A DNA stretch of 64,000 nt from Bin87 sp965220105 (GTDB lineage Bacteria; Chloroflexota; Dehalococcoidia; Lucifugimonadales; UBA3495), in assembly GCA_965220105.1 (NCBI GenBank), contig OZ244811.1, positions 3,534,001-3,598,000 of the forward strand, given 5' to 3'. Below, in pieces: positions 1-11,270 of the stretch (its first letter is position 1; each line of letters begins with the position of its first letter). Below the pieces are notes generated by a model. The model saw only the letters and a program-made list of their open reading frames with translations. It searched no databases and was not told the DNA's origin. A program made the position numbers and the translations under genes.

Positions 1-63
1 TTGACGGAGTAGATTTCAACGGCTGATGACCAGCCGCGGATAACGGCGGTGTTTGTGCCGGGG

Positions 64-1824
64 CTAGAAACCTACGGCGTAGGCCTCGCACCGCGGGTCT
101 GCGCCGCCCTGCAGCACCCTGGTTTCCGGGTTGCGAGTGATGACACAGTATAGGGCTGAACCCTCCCACCAATCTGGATATTGCTCAATCGTGTGGCCCT
201 TCCGGCACAATTTCTCGGCCACTTCATCGGAAATACGGCCTTCCAGCCGCAGCATCCCCGGCTCATATCTCGACGCCCAGTTGGAACTGGGGAAGTTATA
301 ACTGTAGAAGCGGGGTTCCTCCACGGCCTCTTGAGGGTCGCGGCCAAACTCCAGGACGTTCAACAGCAGTTGCAGCGTGCCTTGCGGGATATGGTCGCCG
401 CCGTGAGCGCCAAGGGCCATCACGGGCTCGCCGTCGTGCAACACCAGCGCAGGCGCCGGAGTGAGCCTGGGCCGCTTGCCCCCGGCAACCGATGCAGGAT
501 GGCCCTCGGTCAGCTTGGACTGAGAGCCGCGCAATGAAAACGCCAGGCCGGTGCCCGGAATTATTGGCCCGCCGTTCTTGGTGCCCTCACTGGGGGTGCA
601 GGAGAAAATGTTTCCATCCCGGTCGATTACGGCGAAGTAAGAAGTCCCGCCGCCACTGACTCCGGCTGTGCCAACCGGGGTCAGCGCCTCCCTGGGAGAC
701 TTGGGGGCGCCGTCGATAGTCGCCCTCCCGTTTCGCGGGTCTCCCGCCGGGGGCGTGCCCGGCCAGGCCAGGTCCGGGTCAATCAGGGAACGGCGTTTAA
801 TCAGGTATTCCTCCGCCAGCATTTCGTTGATCGGCACGTCCACGAAATCCGGGTCTCCGACGTACTGCTCCCGGTCGGCAAAGGCCAAATTCAAGGCCTG
901 GCTCACCGTATGGATGTACTCGGCGGAATTGTGGCCCATGGACGCCAGGTCGTACCCCTCCAGAATCTTGAGGGCTTGGGGGAACGTCGGGCCCTGGCCC
1001 CACGGCCCGGTACTGTAGACGTCGTAGCCCTTGTAATTTACCGTCGCCGGCGGGCCCACCTGGACGTGATACCGGGCCAGGTCGTCCTCGGTGAGAAGAC
1101 CCCCCACCTCCCGGTTGAATGCGGCGATCTTGCGGCCCAGCTCGCCGGTATAGATGTAGTCTCTGGCCGCCTTGAGCGCGGCCTCCCGGCCATTCCCTGC
1201 GTTGGAAGCCTCCACATCCGCGATTTTGGACAAGGTGGCAGCCAGGTCCTTTTGATAGAACATCTCCCCCTGTTTGGGGGCTTGGCCGCCAGGCAGGTAA
1301 ATCTCGGCGGTTGACGGGTGGGCGCTGTACTGGTCGAAGGCGGTCTTGAAACGGCCGGCCAGATAACGAAACATGGGGAAACCGTTGCCAGCCAGGTCGA
1401 TGGCCGCAGTCGCCACCTGTCCGAAGGTCATCGTGCCAAATTGGGACAGCGACGTTAGCCATGAATCTGCGGCGGCCGGCGTTATGGACGAGAGGACGCC
1501 GGTTGGGATCTTTCCACCGTGGTTTTTATGAAAGTACTCGACCGACGCGGCCCTGGGCCAGACCCCGAGCCCGTCAATAGTCGTAACTTCTTTCCGGTCG
1601 GCCAGGTATATGACCGTGGGCGCCACGCCCAGGAAGCTGCAATCATCGACATGCACCACGTTTAACGCCAGGCCAACGGCCACTCCAGCGTCGATCGCGT
1701 TGCCACCGTTTTTCAGGACTTCCAGACCGGCCATGGCGGCGCTGGGATGGCTGGCTGCAACCATTCCGTTGACAGACTGCATCAATGGACGAAAACTGGT
1801 TAGCGTGGTCCCTTTGACTGGCAT
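64..1824 (-). CDS. Gamma-glutamyltransferase family Ntn-hydrolase
   Basis: Member of the gamma-glutamyltransferase/cephalosporin acylase family, which self-cleaves at a Thr and moves or hydrolyses gamma-glutamyl or related acyl groups. The N-terminal part has the family block GGNAIDAGVAV near residue 40. The nucleophile region GGGTSYFAVIDRDGNIFS places the predicted catalytic Thr near residue 394 of 586. No signal peptide is visible, so a cytoplasmic enzyme is likely. The frame stays open upstream, but the start at 1824 is preceded by GGAGG at a good distance and matches where homologues begin. It is divergent from the amidase at 2229. The exact substrate (glutathione, a gamma-glutamyl amide or another acyl group) cannot be read from sequence. 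Confidence 0.9.
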   Translation of the reverse strand: MPVKGTTLTSFRPLMQSVNGMVAASHPSAAMAGLEVLKNGGNAIDAGVAVGLALNVVHVDDCSFLGVAPTVIYLADRKEVTTIDGLGVWPRAASVEYFHKNHGGKIPTGVLSSITPAAADSWLTSLSQFGTMTFGQVATAAIDLAGNGFPMFRYLAGRFKTAFDQYSAHPSTAEIYLPGGQAPKQGEMFYQKDLAATLSKIADVEASNAGNGREAALKAARDYIYTGELGRKIAAFNREVGGLLTEDDLARYHVQVGPPATVNYKGYDVYSTGPWGQGPTFPQALKILEGYDLASMGHNSAEYIHTVSQALNLAFADREQYVGDPDFVDVPINEMLAEEYLIKRRSLIDPDLAWPGTPPAGDPRNGRATIDGAPKSPREALTPVGTAGVSGGGTSYFAVIDRDGNIFSCTPSEGTKNGGPIIPGTGLAFSLRGSQSKLTEGHPASVAGGKRPRLTPAPALVLHDGEPVMALGAHGGDHIPQGTLQLLLNVLEFGRDPQEAVEEPRFYSYNFPSSNWASRYEPGMLRLEGRISDEVAEKLCRKGHTIEQYPDWWEGSALYCVITRNPETRVLQGGADPRCEAYAVGF

Positions 1825-2228
1825 TTTTTGCCTCCGAATTAAGGACGTTTTAGTTCTACTGAACCCCAGCTGTTGATGATCGGCGAAAGGTCGGCGCCAA
1901 TTGGCCAACGAGGATGGCACCAGGCTTCGCAGCATGGTATCAGAAAACAGCGTTGCCGGATTGGCGGGGAGCTAACGGTCGGCATGGGGGCGTGCCACTT
2001 CACGTTGCATCTCGATGGCGAAATCTCGACACATCGCCATCGAGAAAAGATTTGCTTGTGCCTTGTAACCCCAACCGAGGCCTGCATAGACCCGCAGCAG
2101 CCGTGGTAGTATCAGGCGACGTTACCGAGGCCGCTGAAGATGCGCGCCCTATCGAATTAAAATCACGCAATCGGTCAGTGATTCAGGTTCCAGCAACTGA
2201 TTTCAGGCATATAACGGAGGTTATCATC
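1825..2228. other. Intergenic region between divergent acylase and amidase genes
   Basis: About 400 bases with no convincing gene. Short open frames here are the N-terminal over-extensions of the two flanking genes. It must contain both divergent promoters. The clear elements are the two ribosome binding sites (GGAGG upstream of each start). Confidence 0.6.
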
Positions 2229-3734
2229 ATGGTGGTAAAACGCCCCACCGTTGAAGAGTTTTTCCGAATTGCAGCGTCCTACAACCTGAACCCTTCGTCG
2301 GCAGACGTGGAGTCCTTTATTGAGCTGAGCCAGCCCATCCTGGACTCGTATGCCCGGTTGGACCAGCTTACCGCGCCCAGCTTGCCGGTCAAATACCCCC
2401 GGTCCCCAGGGGTGCGACCCCAACCGGAAGACAACCCATTGGGGGCCTGGTACTGGCGTTGCGACATAACCGGTCCTCAAGGCGGAATCCTCTCCGGCAA
2501 GACCGTGGCCATCAAGGACAACGTCTGCGTGGCAGGCGTTCCCATGATGAACGGCACCAGCGTCCTCGAAGGCTACGTTCCCGACGTAGACGCCACCATC
2601 GTCACCCGGATTCTGGACGCCGGCGGCTCCGTCAAGGGCAAGTCGGTCTGCGAAAGCCTGTGCTTCTCCGGCGGCAGCCACACGTCGGACACCGGGCCGG
2701 TCCGCAACCCCCATGACCACACGCGCACCGCAGGAGGCTCCTCCAGCGGCAGCGCCGCGTTGGTCGCGGCGGGAGAGGTGGACATGGCCATCGGCGGCGA
2801 CCAAGGTGGGTCGATCAGGATACCAGCCAGTTGGTGCGGCATTTACGGACTCAAGCCAACCTACGGACTGGTCCCCTATACAGGGGTCTTTCCAATCGAA
2901 CTGACCCTGGACCACACGGGGCCGATGGCGCGGACTGCCGCCGACCTGGCGCTGTTGCTGGAAGCAGTTGCCGGCCCCGACGGTTTGGATCCCAGGCAGA
3001 AGGCCGGACTTTCCGGGCAAGCCTATACCCAGGCGTTGACCGGAGACGTGACGGGGCTCCGCTTGGGTATCGTACAGCAAGGTTTCAATATGGCGGAGTC
3101 TGAAGCTGACGTGGACCAGGCGGTGGAGAACGCGGCCCGCTCGTTCGAGAGCATGGGGGCGCAGGTGGGAACGGTTTCCATACCCTGGCACCTGGACGGA
3201 ATCCACATTTGGAGGGCCATTGCGGTGGAGGGGGCTACGATGTTGATGGTAGCCGGCAACTGCATGGGCACCAATTGGAAGGGCCACTACACCACCGCTT
3301 TGCAGGACGTATATGCCCACGGATTGCAGAGCCGGGCCGATGACCTGTCGGAAACCACCAAGCTGGTGGTCTTGATGGGACAATATATGCAGGACAGGTA
3401 TCACGGCCACTACTACTCCAAGGCTCAGAACCTGGCCAGGACGTTGACCCAAGCCTATGACCAGGCGCTCAGCGAGTATGACCTGCTGGTGATGCCCACC
3501 CTGCCAATGAAGGCGACGGTCATTCCGCCGGCCGATTGCAGTCGCCAGGAGTACACCGACCGGGCGCTGGAAATGATCCCCAACACCTGTCCCTTCGACG
3601 TAACCGGCCATCCGGCCATCTCGGTGCCGTGCGGAGCATCCGATGGCCTGCCCATAGGCATGATGTTGGTGGGGCGCATCGGGGATGACGCAACGGTCCT
3701 GCGCGCTGCCGATACCTACGGAAGAAACAATTAG
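2229..3734 (+). CDS. Amidase signature family hydrolase
   Basis: 501-residue amidase signature enzyme hydrolysing a carboxamide bond with a Ser-cisSer-Lys triad. Visible residues are Lys96 in VAIKDN, the GGSSSGSA loop near 171 and the nucleophile Ser195 in DQGGSIRIPA. The frame is open for another 105 codons upstream, but ATG 2229 has a GGAGG eight bases before it and begins where the family normally begins. No GatB/GatC genes are nearby, so this is probably a stand-alone catabolic or detoxifying amidase rather than GatA. The divergent acylase suggests shared use of amide-containing substrates, which is an inference. Confidence 0.92.
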   Translation: MVVKRPTVEEFFRIAASYNLNPSSADVESFIELSQPILDSYARLDQLTAPSLPVKYPRSPGVRPQPEDNPLGAWYWRCDITGPQGGILSGKTVAIKDNVCVAGVPMMNGTSVLEGYVPDVDATIVTRILDAGGSVKGKSVCESLCFSGGSHTSDTGPVRNPHDHTRTAGGSSSGSAALVAAGEVDMAIGGDQGGSIRIPASWCGIYGLKPTYGLVPYTGVFPIELTLDHTGPMARTAADLALLLEAVAGPDGLDPRQKAGLSGQAYTQALTGDVTGLRLGIVQQGFNMAESEADVDQAVENAARSFESMGAQVGTVSIPWHLDGIHIWRAIAVEGATMLMVAGNCMGTNWKGHYTTALQDVYAHGLQSRADDLSETTKLVVLMGQYMQDRYHGHYYSKAQNLARTLTQAYDQALSEYDLLVMPTLPMKATVIPPADCSRQEYTDRALEMIPNTCPFDVTGHPAISVPCGASDGLPIGMMLVGRIGDDATVLRAADTYGRNN

Positions 3735-3968
3735 TGGTTGGCTACGGTAACGCCGGGTCCGGATTCCCTCTACAATCATCCTGGGTTAGCTTCCGGGGGG
3801 GGTAGGCCACCATGACCAGCTGAGCAAGGGGACTCCCGGATGGTTGGCGGTCGCCTCCAACAATCGATCACCGAGGTATCCACGGACTTGATTGTCCATG
3901 AGATTCCGGTAGCCCGCAGGTAGCGAGCCGGTCAAATCATCAACCAAAGGAATCAACCGGAGCGAAAG

Positions 3969-4799
3969 ATGATAGTAGTAACGGGAGCGTCGGGAAGGCT
4001 GGGACGCCGGGTAGTCCAGTTGCTGGTGGACCAAAACAGAGCAGTCCTGGCGACAGACCGGTCGGCTACCGATGACCTTCCAGCCGAGTTTGTGCGTTGG
4101 GATCTCGAGGACGCCAAGGCAGTGGAGGGCATTCTTAAGGGCGCGGAAGCCGTCGTCCACCTGGGAGCTATCCCCGGGCCGCTGCGGGAAGACCCAAGAG
4201 TTATTTTCGAAAATAACGTGGCCAGCACTTTCAATGTCATGATGTCAGCGGCGGAGTTGGGACTGCGGCGTGTAGTGTTCTCGTCCAGCGCCTTCGGCAT
4301 GGGTTGGGCCCACGACGGGAACGCTTTCGTGCCGCGGTATCTGCTACTAGACGAGGAACATCCCATGATGCCTTTCGAGCCCTACGGCCTGTCCAAGCAG
4401 GTTGGAGAGGATATCGGCAGAATGATCGCCCGCAATTCAAACACCACCGTCGTCAGCCTGCGGTTTACCAATGTGGCGCTCCCGGAAGTCCAGGCGGAGT
4501 TCCCCTGGCCGGCCCCTACACCGGAGAATCCCCTGACACTGGTGATGTGGGCCTACGCTGACGCCAGGGACGTGGCCGAGGCCCACGTATTATCACTGGA
4601 TGCAGAGATAGCAGAGTATGAGGCATTCATGATCGCCCAGCCTTCCAGTCGTTTCAAAGAGTCTACGATTGACCTAGTCAAAAACAACTTTGGCGACCGG
4701 GTGGAGATAAGGGATGGGCTGAGCGGCGCCGCCAGCGTAATCAGTACGCAAAAGGCGCAGCGACTGCTGGGCTGGAAACCTCGCCACGACTGGCGCTAA
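3969..4799 (+). CDS. NAD(P)-dependent epimerase/dehydratase (extended SDR)
   Basis: 276-residue extended short-chain dehydrogenase. The Rossmann glycine motif TGASGRLG lies at residues 5-12, the Ser cluster at about 105-107 and the catalytic pair Tyr139-Lys143 in YGLSK. It therefore should bind NAD(P) and act on a nucleotide-sugar-like or other hydroxy substrate; the substrate is not predictable. GGAG sits seven bases upstream of the ATG. A perfect hairpin downstream (4869-4897) may end the transcript. Confidence 0.88.
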   Translation: MIVVTGASGRLGRRVVQLLVDQNRAVLATDRSATDDLPAEFVRWDLEDAKAVEGILKGAEAVVHLGAIPGPLREDPRVIFENNVASTFNVMMSAAELGLRRVVFSSSAFGMGWAHDGNAFVPRYLLLDEEHPMMPFEPYGLSKQVGEDIGRMIARNSNTTVVSLRFTNVALPEVQAEFPWPAPTPENPLTLVMWAYADARDVAEAHVLSLDAEIAEYEAFMIAQPSSRFKESTIDLVKNNFGDRVEIRDGLSGAASVISTQKAQRLLGWKPRHDWR

Positions 4800-4868
4800 A
4801 CGGCGGTAACCCTCGTCATCTGGCGGTTCGTCAGCAGAGACTGCCGCACGAATCCCGGTGATTTGGGG

Positions 4869-4897
4869 AAAATGGCGGAGAGGGCGTCCGCCATTTT
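4869..4897. terminator. Perfect 11-bp hairpin, probable bidirectional terminator
   Basis: Arms AAAATGGCGGA and TCCGCCATTTT are exact complements around a 7-base loop. The A4/T4 ends give a short U tract in either direction. It lies 70 bases after the SDR gene, where a terminator is expected. The rest of 4800-5144 shows no gene. Confidence 0.5.
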
Positions 4898-5144
4898 GGC
4901 GGTATATTTGTACTTGAATCAAGGTTTGTAGCGGGTCTGAAACCTAGCCGTATACCATTTGATATACCTATTATTTGACGTTGATTTTGCTTCGTGTTTA
5001 GCTGCCTTGGATTACCCGCTATGCGCCTCGCAGCTATCCTGAGCGGGCACTACAGTGAAAGAAACGGTACACAAACCCTGCAAATATGTCAAAGTTGTTG
5101 TACCTGCTCTCCAGGGCTATCGCATTTGGAATTTGGCGAGTTGG

Positions 5145-5440
5145 GGAAGGACAATGACGCAGAAATGGTTGTCTCAGCCGGCGCGTTTGAGTTTGCCCCG
5201 CACCGAGCCGTTGCTGGTTACAATCTGGCGATGTTCAGACTCAATTTGCGTAGCGAAACCAGATTTTCCGCGCCGTTCCCCTTGCGGTTGCGGCGCCGGT
5301 CTTCATTGACACGAGGCCCAGTATCGAATGCAGTTGGTTCTCAACGCCCCAATTGCTGTGCGCAATATCGTGCATCTCTCTGGGGTGAAGGAGTGGCTCA
5401 GCAAGTAATAGCGGGATTCCGTACTGGATTGGTTCCGTAG
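5145..5440 (-). pseudogene. ISAs1-family transposase C-terminal remnant
   Basis: Reading the minus strand by eye gives ESRYYLLSHS, then HSNWGVENQLHSILG, then LRKLSLNIARL and GKLKRAGWDNHF. These are the order and style of the ISAs1-family transposase C-terminus (HWGVENQLHW...RAGWDD). The pieces sit in different frames, so there are at least two frameshifts, and no N-terminal part or inverted repeats are visible. The plus-strand open frame across this stretch is its shadow. Confidence 0.65.
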
Positions 5441-5508
5441 TTGTCCGGTAGCGGTAACCCTGGCCACTGCCGGCAAGTCTGGCCAGTGGTGAACCGCTTG
5501 CAGCCCGG

Positions 5509-6384
5509 CTACGTGGTCGCTGACGGCGGCGGCTCGGCCCGAACCACCAGTGGCTGGCTCTGGATGGGCTGGGTGAATCCAGCGGCGGCCGGGTGCCCTC
5601 CGCCGCCGAACTGCCTGGCCAACTGGCTCACGTCGAAACCGTTGCTGCGGCTGCGCAGGCTCCACTTTCTGACCGTCGGCGACACATCAAAGTAAATGGC
5701 CGCGAATGGCGACTCCGGATGCGTGTTGACCAGGTACTCGCCGATTTCGCTCTGCATGATCGATGAGTTGACCACCGGAACCCGATGTTCTCCCACTTGC
5801 CCGAAGTATGCTGACTGGGCGATCTGTCGGACGTCCTGTTGCTTGCTCCGGAGGATGGCCTTGCCGGCTTCCACCGCTCGCAGGTGGCCCTCGGCAGTCT
5901 CCAAGTCCCGGGCAATGTTGTCCCAGGTAGCGAAGTCCATCTCGCGTGAGCTCAGATACGCGGATACGGCGCGGCTATCGGGCAACTCCCAGGTCCAAAG
6001 GTCCTTGTCCTGGACGTAGAGCAGGAGCGTGGGTACCGCCGACCCGGTGTGGAAGTGTTCCCAGCTCAGGACGGCGCCCGATTTGGAAAGGTCGATATGG
6101 CAGTTGGGCAGTTCGGACAGTTCCTGCGCTGCGGTGATGTGGTGGTCCAGCAGGATCACGTTGTCCTGCCCATGCTTACGCTGCAGCTCGCCCATCCGCT
6201 CCCGGTCGAAGGAGAAGTCCAGGATGTAAACCCTGGCGTCGTCATCCACTTGGGGGATTGGGTCGCCGTGATTCATGGGCAGGTACTGGGCCCGTTCTCC
6301 CAGAATGCGGTGGACGGCCCACGCAGCGCCGAACCCGTCGGGGCATGACGCATGGTAAATGACCGCGGTCTTCGCTCTTTGCAT
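5509..6384 (-). CDS. DHH family phosphoesterase
   Basis: DHH/DHHA1 superfamily metal-dependent phosphoesterase of about 291 residues; relatives cut short oligoribonucleotides, cyclic dinucleotide products or phosphate esters. Motifs: HASCPDGFGAAW near the start, DFSFDR, the signature LLDHH near residue 80, and the DHHA1 glycine motif GGGGHPAAAGF close to the C-terminus. Two starts are possible (6396 or 6384); 6384 has GGAGA six bases upstream and gives the usual N-terminus. It stands alone beside mobile-element debris, so no operon partner helps to define the substrate. Confidence 0.88.
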   Translation of the reverse strand: MQRAKTAVIYHASCPDGFGAAWAVHRILGERAQYLPMNHGDPIPQVDDDARVYILDFSFDRERMGELQRKHGQDNVILLDHHITAAQELSELPNCHIDLSKSGAVLSWEHFHTGSAVPTLLLYVQDKDLWTWELPDSRAVSAYLSSREMDFATWDNIARDLETAEGHLRAVEAGKAILRSKQQDVRQIAQSAYFGQVGEHRVPVVNSSIMQSEIGEYLVNTHPESPFAAIYFDVSPTVRKWSLRSRSNGFDVSQLARQFGGGGHPAAAGFTQPIQSQPLVVRAEPPPSATT

Positions 6385-6479
6385 GTTTGTCTCCATACCG
6401 GTGGCCGCGGCTGTTGCATAAAAGCCCCGGCCCGCTCGCGCATTGGCATCTCGCCTGAGCGGTCGTGACCCGTTTCCAC

Positions 6480-7612
6480 CTAACAGGATGTTGGAATTGG
6501 GTGGCAGAGTTGCGGTGTGTGGTTTGTGGACGTCGTAAGTACCGCAGTTTCTGGCCGCAACTCACCGTTTTCACCGAGCCGAAGACCTCTTCAATTCGCT
6601 TCCTGGCCCGCTAACTGACCCGGTATCCATCGTGGCGAGTGGTGCGTCTGTCGATGGCCGAACGCTGCTTCTGGGCCACATGGGGCGTTACCTTCAGGTT
6701 ACGGCATTCCCTGACAAAGGTCCTGGTGTCGTAGCCACGATCGGCGCCCACGGTGATGCGCCGGGTGCCCGGCGCCGACGCCAGCATCTCCAACGCCGCG
6801 TCCCGTTCGCAGGCGCCATCGGCTGGGGTGAGACGCACGTCCACCACCAGTCCCTCCCGATTGTCCATCAGCGCGTGGGCGCCGAAGCAAAGGCATGCTT
6901 CCTTTCCCTTGCCCTTCCTGGCCAGCCGGGCCTCCGGGTCGGGGTGGACTGGTGGGTCTCGTTGCGGCGCCGCTCCCCGCGAAAGTCCACCTACCGATTG
7001 CGCCCCCCACCCTCACCGGAACTGTCGCCAGACGGCGGGTCTTGATCTCTGGGCCGGAAACTCTTCACCGGTGCCCAGGCTTCCAGCAGCGTTCCATCCA
7101 CGCTGAAGTGCTCTTCCGACAATAGCCGCTGCTCCCGGGCCTGCTCCACTATCGCCAGCAGAAACTCCCGGGCCACGTCGGCATCCAATAGTCGTTCCTT
7201 GTTCCTGGAGAACACCGAGTGGTCGAAACTGTGGTCCATGATGTTCAGGTCCAGGAACCACTTGAACAGCAGGTCGTACTCCAGACGTTCACAGAACTGC
7301 CGCTCGCTGCGTACCGAGTAAAGCGCCATCAGCAGGCTGGCTTTCAGCAGGTGCTCCGGTGGTATCGATGCTCGGCCATGGTCGGCGTACATCCCGTCGA
7401 AAATGGGAAAAAGCTGGGCCAGGGCCCGATCCACAATGGGCTTGATGCGCCGGATCGGGTGGACTTGTGGAACCAGGGCCTCCGGCGTGATCACCGTCAG
7501 CATGGTGGTTTGTCGCGCTGCTTTGCCTCGCATGAGGGCCCTCCACAGTCCTGGTACCCGGCATCTTACCATCACCTCGCTTACCCAACCCTTTTTTCAA
7601 CACCCTGTTAGT
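6480..7612 (-). mobile_element. Decayed IS5-family element with inverted repeats
   Basis: The ends are 14-base inverted repeats with one mismatch: CTAACAGGATGTTG at 6480-6493 and CAACACCCTGTTAG at 7599-7612. The roughly 1.1 kb between them holds a broken IS5-type transposase on the minus strand. No clear target duplication was found. Confidence 0.75.
6500..7575 (-). pseudogene. IS5-family transposase, frameshifted
   Basis: The N-terminal 190 residues (6991-7575) read as a normal IS5/IS1182-type N-terminus, with the block LLKASLLMALYSVRSERQFC and the first catalytic Asp region HFSVDGTLLEAW. The reading then shifts; 6611-6868 carries ITVGADRGYDTRTFV (second Asp). After an in-frame stop the Glu region RARKRIEEVFG follows. 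With at least one frameshift and one stop the protein cannot be made. Confidence 0.8.
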
Positions 7613-7682
7613 ATTACAACGACGGTTGGTGTGATAGGATGACTGGGTAGTTGGGGAAGACTTGGGCAAGTGAGGCCGGGAA

Positions 7683-8426
7683 GTGGATGCGGGGGCTTTC
7701 GAACGGGTGTACGGGGCCTTTCAGAATTTTCACGCTTATTTCGCTCCGCGGTTTGGCCTCCGGGAGGCGCGGGACGACAGTCGTCATTATCTGCAGGCCC
7801 TGCTGGTGCAGTCCGGCGAGCGGCGCAACGCCGAGAATCTGTCGGAGACGGTTCCGGCGTCAGCCAGGGCAATGCAGCGGTTTCTCGCTGAATCCCCTTG
7901 GGATGATGACGTGGTCATAGGACGCCTCCAGGAGTACCTGGGACCCCGGCTGGGGCACCCGGAGGCGGTGTGGGTGCTGGATGGCAGCGACTTCCCCAAG
8001 CAGGGCAGGAAGTTAGTGGGAGTGGCCCGGCAGTACTGCGGGAGCCTGGGCAAGGTGGCCAACTGCCAGGCTGGAATGTTCCTGGCTTATGTTAGCCCGC
8101 TGGGACGGGCCCTGGTGGACAAACGGCTCTATCTGCCGGAGAGCTGGACCTCGGACACCGACCGCTGTGCGGCGGCGGGGGTGCCGGAGGAGAGTCGGAA
8201 CTACCGGTCAAAAACCAAGTTGGCGTTGGAGATGCTGGAGCGGGCCCTGGAGCGGGGGCATCTGAAAGCCGGCTGGGTTGCCGGGGACGACGCCTTCGGG
8301 ATGTCGCCGTCCTTCCGGGAGGGACTGGCGGCGCTGGGGATGCGCTACGTCCTGGACGTTCCGGCAGGGTTTACGGTGTGGCCGCCGGAATCTGAGTGGA
8401 CCAGCCCGCCGTATCAAGGGCGCTGA
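7683..8426 (+). pseudogene. IS701-family transposase, N-terminal fragment
   Basis: 247 residues matching the first 60 percent of an IS701-type transposase: an N-terminal helical part, then WVLDGSDFPKQG with the first catalytic Asp, ARQYCGSLGKVANCQ, and WVAGDDAFG with the second. The protein stops at the junction with IS21 debris near 8430, so the region with the catalytic Glu is lost. It is a different IS701 type from the element at 11271. Confidence 0.8.
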
Positions 8427-8429
8427 GCT

Positions 8430-8906
8430 CTTCAACCGCCCTTGCCGAGTAGTAGCCGGCGTCGGCGGATACTCCCTGAGGACTGCACCGGTATTGACGA
8501 TGGCTTCCTCGATCATGCCCAGCCTGCCGAAATCGGCCTCGGCCACCTCACCGGGCGGGGTGTCCTCCATCCGCACCGTGGTCTTGCTGACCCGCCGCCA
8601 GTTGCGCTTCAGCACGAAACGGCGCAGCGACTGATACGACAACTCACATCCTCGCGCCCCCAGCAGCTCGTGGATGCGGGTCAGTTGCAGCCGGTCGTTG
8701 GCGATCCAATGGTAGATCTGGTCCGCCCACGGCTCAAGTGGGTCCTGGCTGGGCGTCTCCGCCTGACGCGGCCCCGACTGGCCGATCGCCGCCAGCCGGC
8801 TCAACTGGACCTCGATGGGAACCGGACCGTCCTGGCCAATCCCCTCCGCTTGTGCCGCCAGCGGATGATTTTTTGTATCGAAGTGGAAACGGGGGCGGCC
8901 TGTCAT
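8430..8906 (-). pseudogene. IS21-family IstA transposase fragment
   Basis: The minus strand reads WADQIYHWIANDRLQLTRIH, a helix-turn-helix-like stretch, and VRMEDTPPGEVAEADFGRLG. This is the typical start of the IstA DDE core, where the Asp of EADFG is the first catalytic residue. The match ends at about 8430 where the sequence becomes the antisense of the adjoining IS701 fragment. No IstB ATPase gene is present. Confidence 0.7.
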
Positions 8907-11270
8907 GATTGGACGATTCGTGAATAGCGAGCCGCGCCGAACCGCTGCAAAAGGGCTACGGGCTTCGGTGTAGCCGGGGGAGTTTTGAGCTTTCTAACCA
9001 CGCTTGCCCTGCGCCGCAAACCCGTCACCATCATGGTGATGGGGCTGTTGCTGGTGGTGGGGTTGTATTCCTATGGCGCCCTGCATCAGGAGCTGTTTCC
9101 GGAGATCAACTTTGCGATTGTGTATGTCATTACGCCTTACCAGCAGGGGGATCCAAATACGGTGGCGTCGGAGGTTACCGAGAAGATCGAAAACGTGATC
9201 ATCGGGATGGCTGATCTGGACAAGCTCACCTCCGTATCCACTTCCGGTGTATCGTCGATTACGGCGAACTTGACGACCGGCGCGGACACGGAAAAGGCCG
9301 AGGAAGACATACGGGCCAACTTGAGCGCGCTGGATCTGCCGGAGGATGCGTTGAACCCCATTGTGGTTCGCGTAACGTCGGATATATTCCCGGTGATGTG
9401 GCTGAGCGTCAGCGGCGACCGGGACATACCGTCGCTGCAACGGGTGATAGACGACGAGATACTTCCCCAGCTGGAAACGGTTGACGGCGTATACGAGGTT
9501 GAGGTTCGGGGCGGCGTGCACAAACGGGTTTCCATCAACGTGGACCCGGATCGCCTGGAGGAATACGGCCTGGGCATCAACGATGTTGCCAATTCCGTTC
9601 AGGCGAACAGCATTGATTTGAGCGGCGGAGATTTTAGCCGGGACGGGCGTTCCGCCGTAATCCGGACCTACAGCGGGTACGGCGATCTGGATTCCATCCG
9701 CAACGTGCCGGTGGGGTACATTCCTCCGACCGCCACCGGAGCGGCCCCGGCGCCTCCGGCAATGCCACGCCGATTCTGCTGTCCCAGGTCGCCGAGGTGG
9801 TGATCGATACGCCGGAATCCCAGAATCTCTCCCGCACCAACGGGCAAGCCAGCGTATCGCTGCGCATTACACGCGAGCCGGAAGTCAACACTATTGAGCT
9901 GGCTCAACAACTGCTGGCAGTCATAGATGAGTTCACGCTGCCGGACGACGTGCGCGTGGAAATCCTCTACAACGATGGGCCGGAGCTGGAAAAGCAGTTG
10001 TCGAAAGTGATGCAACAGGGTGGACAGGGTTTCGTGATAGCCGTGGCCGCCGTTTTCATTTTCCTGCTGCATTTCCGCCCCTCCGTGTGGCGAGGGGTAC
10101 TGAACACCATACGGCCAACGATGATCATCGCCGTCTCGATACCGCTCAGCGTGATGATGACCATACTGGTGATGGTTATTTTCGACTGGACGCTGAATTT
10201 CATGAGTCTGGCCGGGCTGGCCATCGCGGTGGGACGCATCGTGGACGACAGCATTGTGGTGCTGGAGAATACCTACCGTCACGTACAGGCCGGAGAGCCG
10301 CGCGGGTTGGCGGCGGTGCGAGGCGCGTAAGAAGTAGGAGCTGCCATCCTGGCGTCAACCCTGACGACGGTTGCGGTGTTCCTTCCGCCGGCCTTTATCC
10401 CCGGCGTGGTGGCGAGTTTTTCCTGCCCTTCGCGCAAACGGTGTGCGTATCGCTGCTGGCCTCGACTTTTGTCGCGTTGACGGCAGCGCCGGTGCTGGGT
10501 TAGATCCTGCTGCGCCAGGGGGACCTGGCGGGCGCCGAAGAACCCGCCGGCGCGGACACCTGGCTGCGGCGCATTTACACGCCACTGCTGACCTGGGCTG
10601 CGGCATCGTCTGTTGACGGTGTTGGGCTGCATCGCGGTGGTGGCGGCGAGTTTGCCCATCCTGTCGATTGTCCCCGTCACGCTCTTTTCAACCGGCGAAG
10701 TGTAATCCTTGCGCATTGACATCACCATGCCGGAAGGAACGGACGCCGCGTCCATGTTCCGGGAAGTGCAGACGGTGGAGACGATACTGGGAAGGCACGC
10801 TGCGGCGGGGTACGTGGAGTCGTATCAGGTTACGCTGGGCGCTACCACTGAGAGCGATACGGGAATTATCACCGGTGAAGCCGGTTTTGACGTAGCCGGC
10901 TTTTTCATCACAGTGTCTGATGATTTGCCGCCGGATTTCCCGTCCGAATTGCGGGCGTCGCTGCCCCAAAACGAAAATGTTGAAATGCTGCTGTTCGTTG
11001 ACGCCGGCGGACCTCCCCAGTCCGATCTGGAAGTGGCCGTCACCGGCTCCAATTTTACCGAGGTGAAAGCAACGGCGACGGCTTTGGTTGAGGGGATAAG
11101 CCCCATCGAGGGAGTGGTCAATCTTAAGACCAATCTCAGCGACGCTCAGGAGGAGCTAACCTTTCAGGTTGACGTGGCGAAAGCGGGGCAGCACGGGCTG
11201 AATTCGCAGGCCGTTGCCACCTAGGTACGCGCCTGGACTCATGGCGCAGATGTCGTCGAAGTTAATCTAA

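Noticed and set aside
4994..5440. 148-codon plus-strand open frame
   Set aside because: The minus strand of the same region reads as ISAs1 transposase pieces, so the plus frame is a shadow.
10328..11224. In-frame stops of the RND pump considered as recoded codons
   Set aside because: They are TAA and TAG, not TGA, and several frameshifts accompany them, so decay is the simpler reading.
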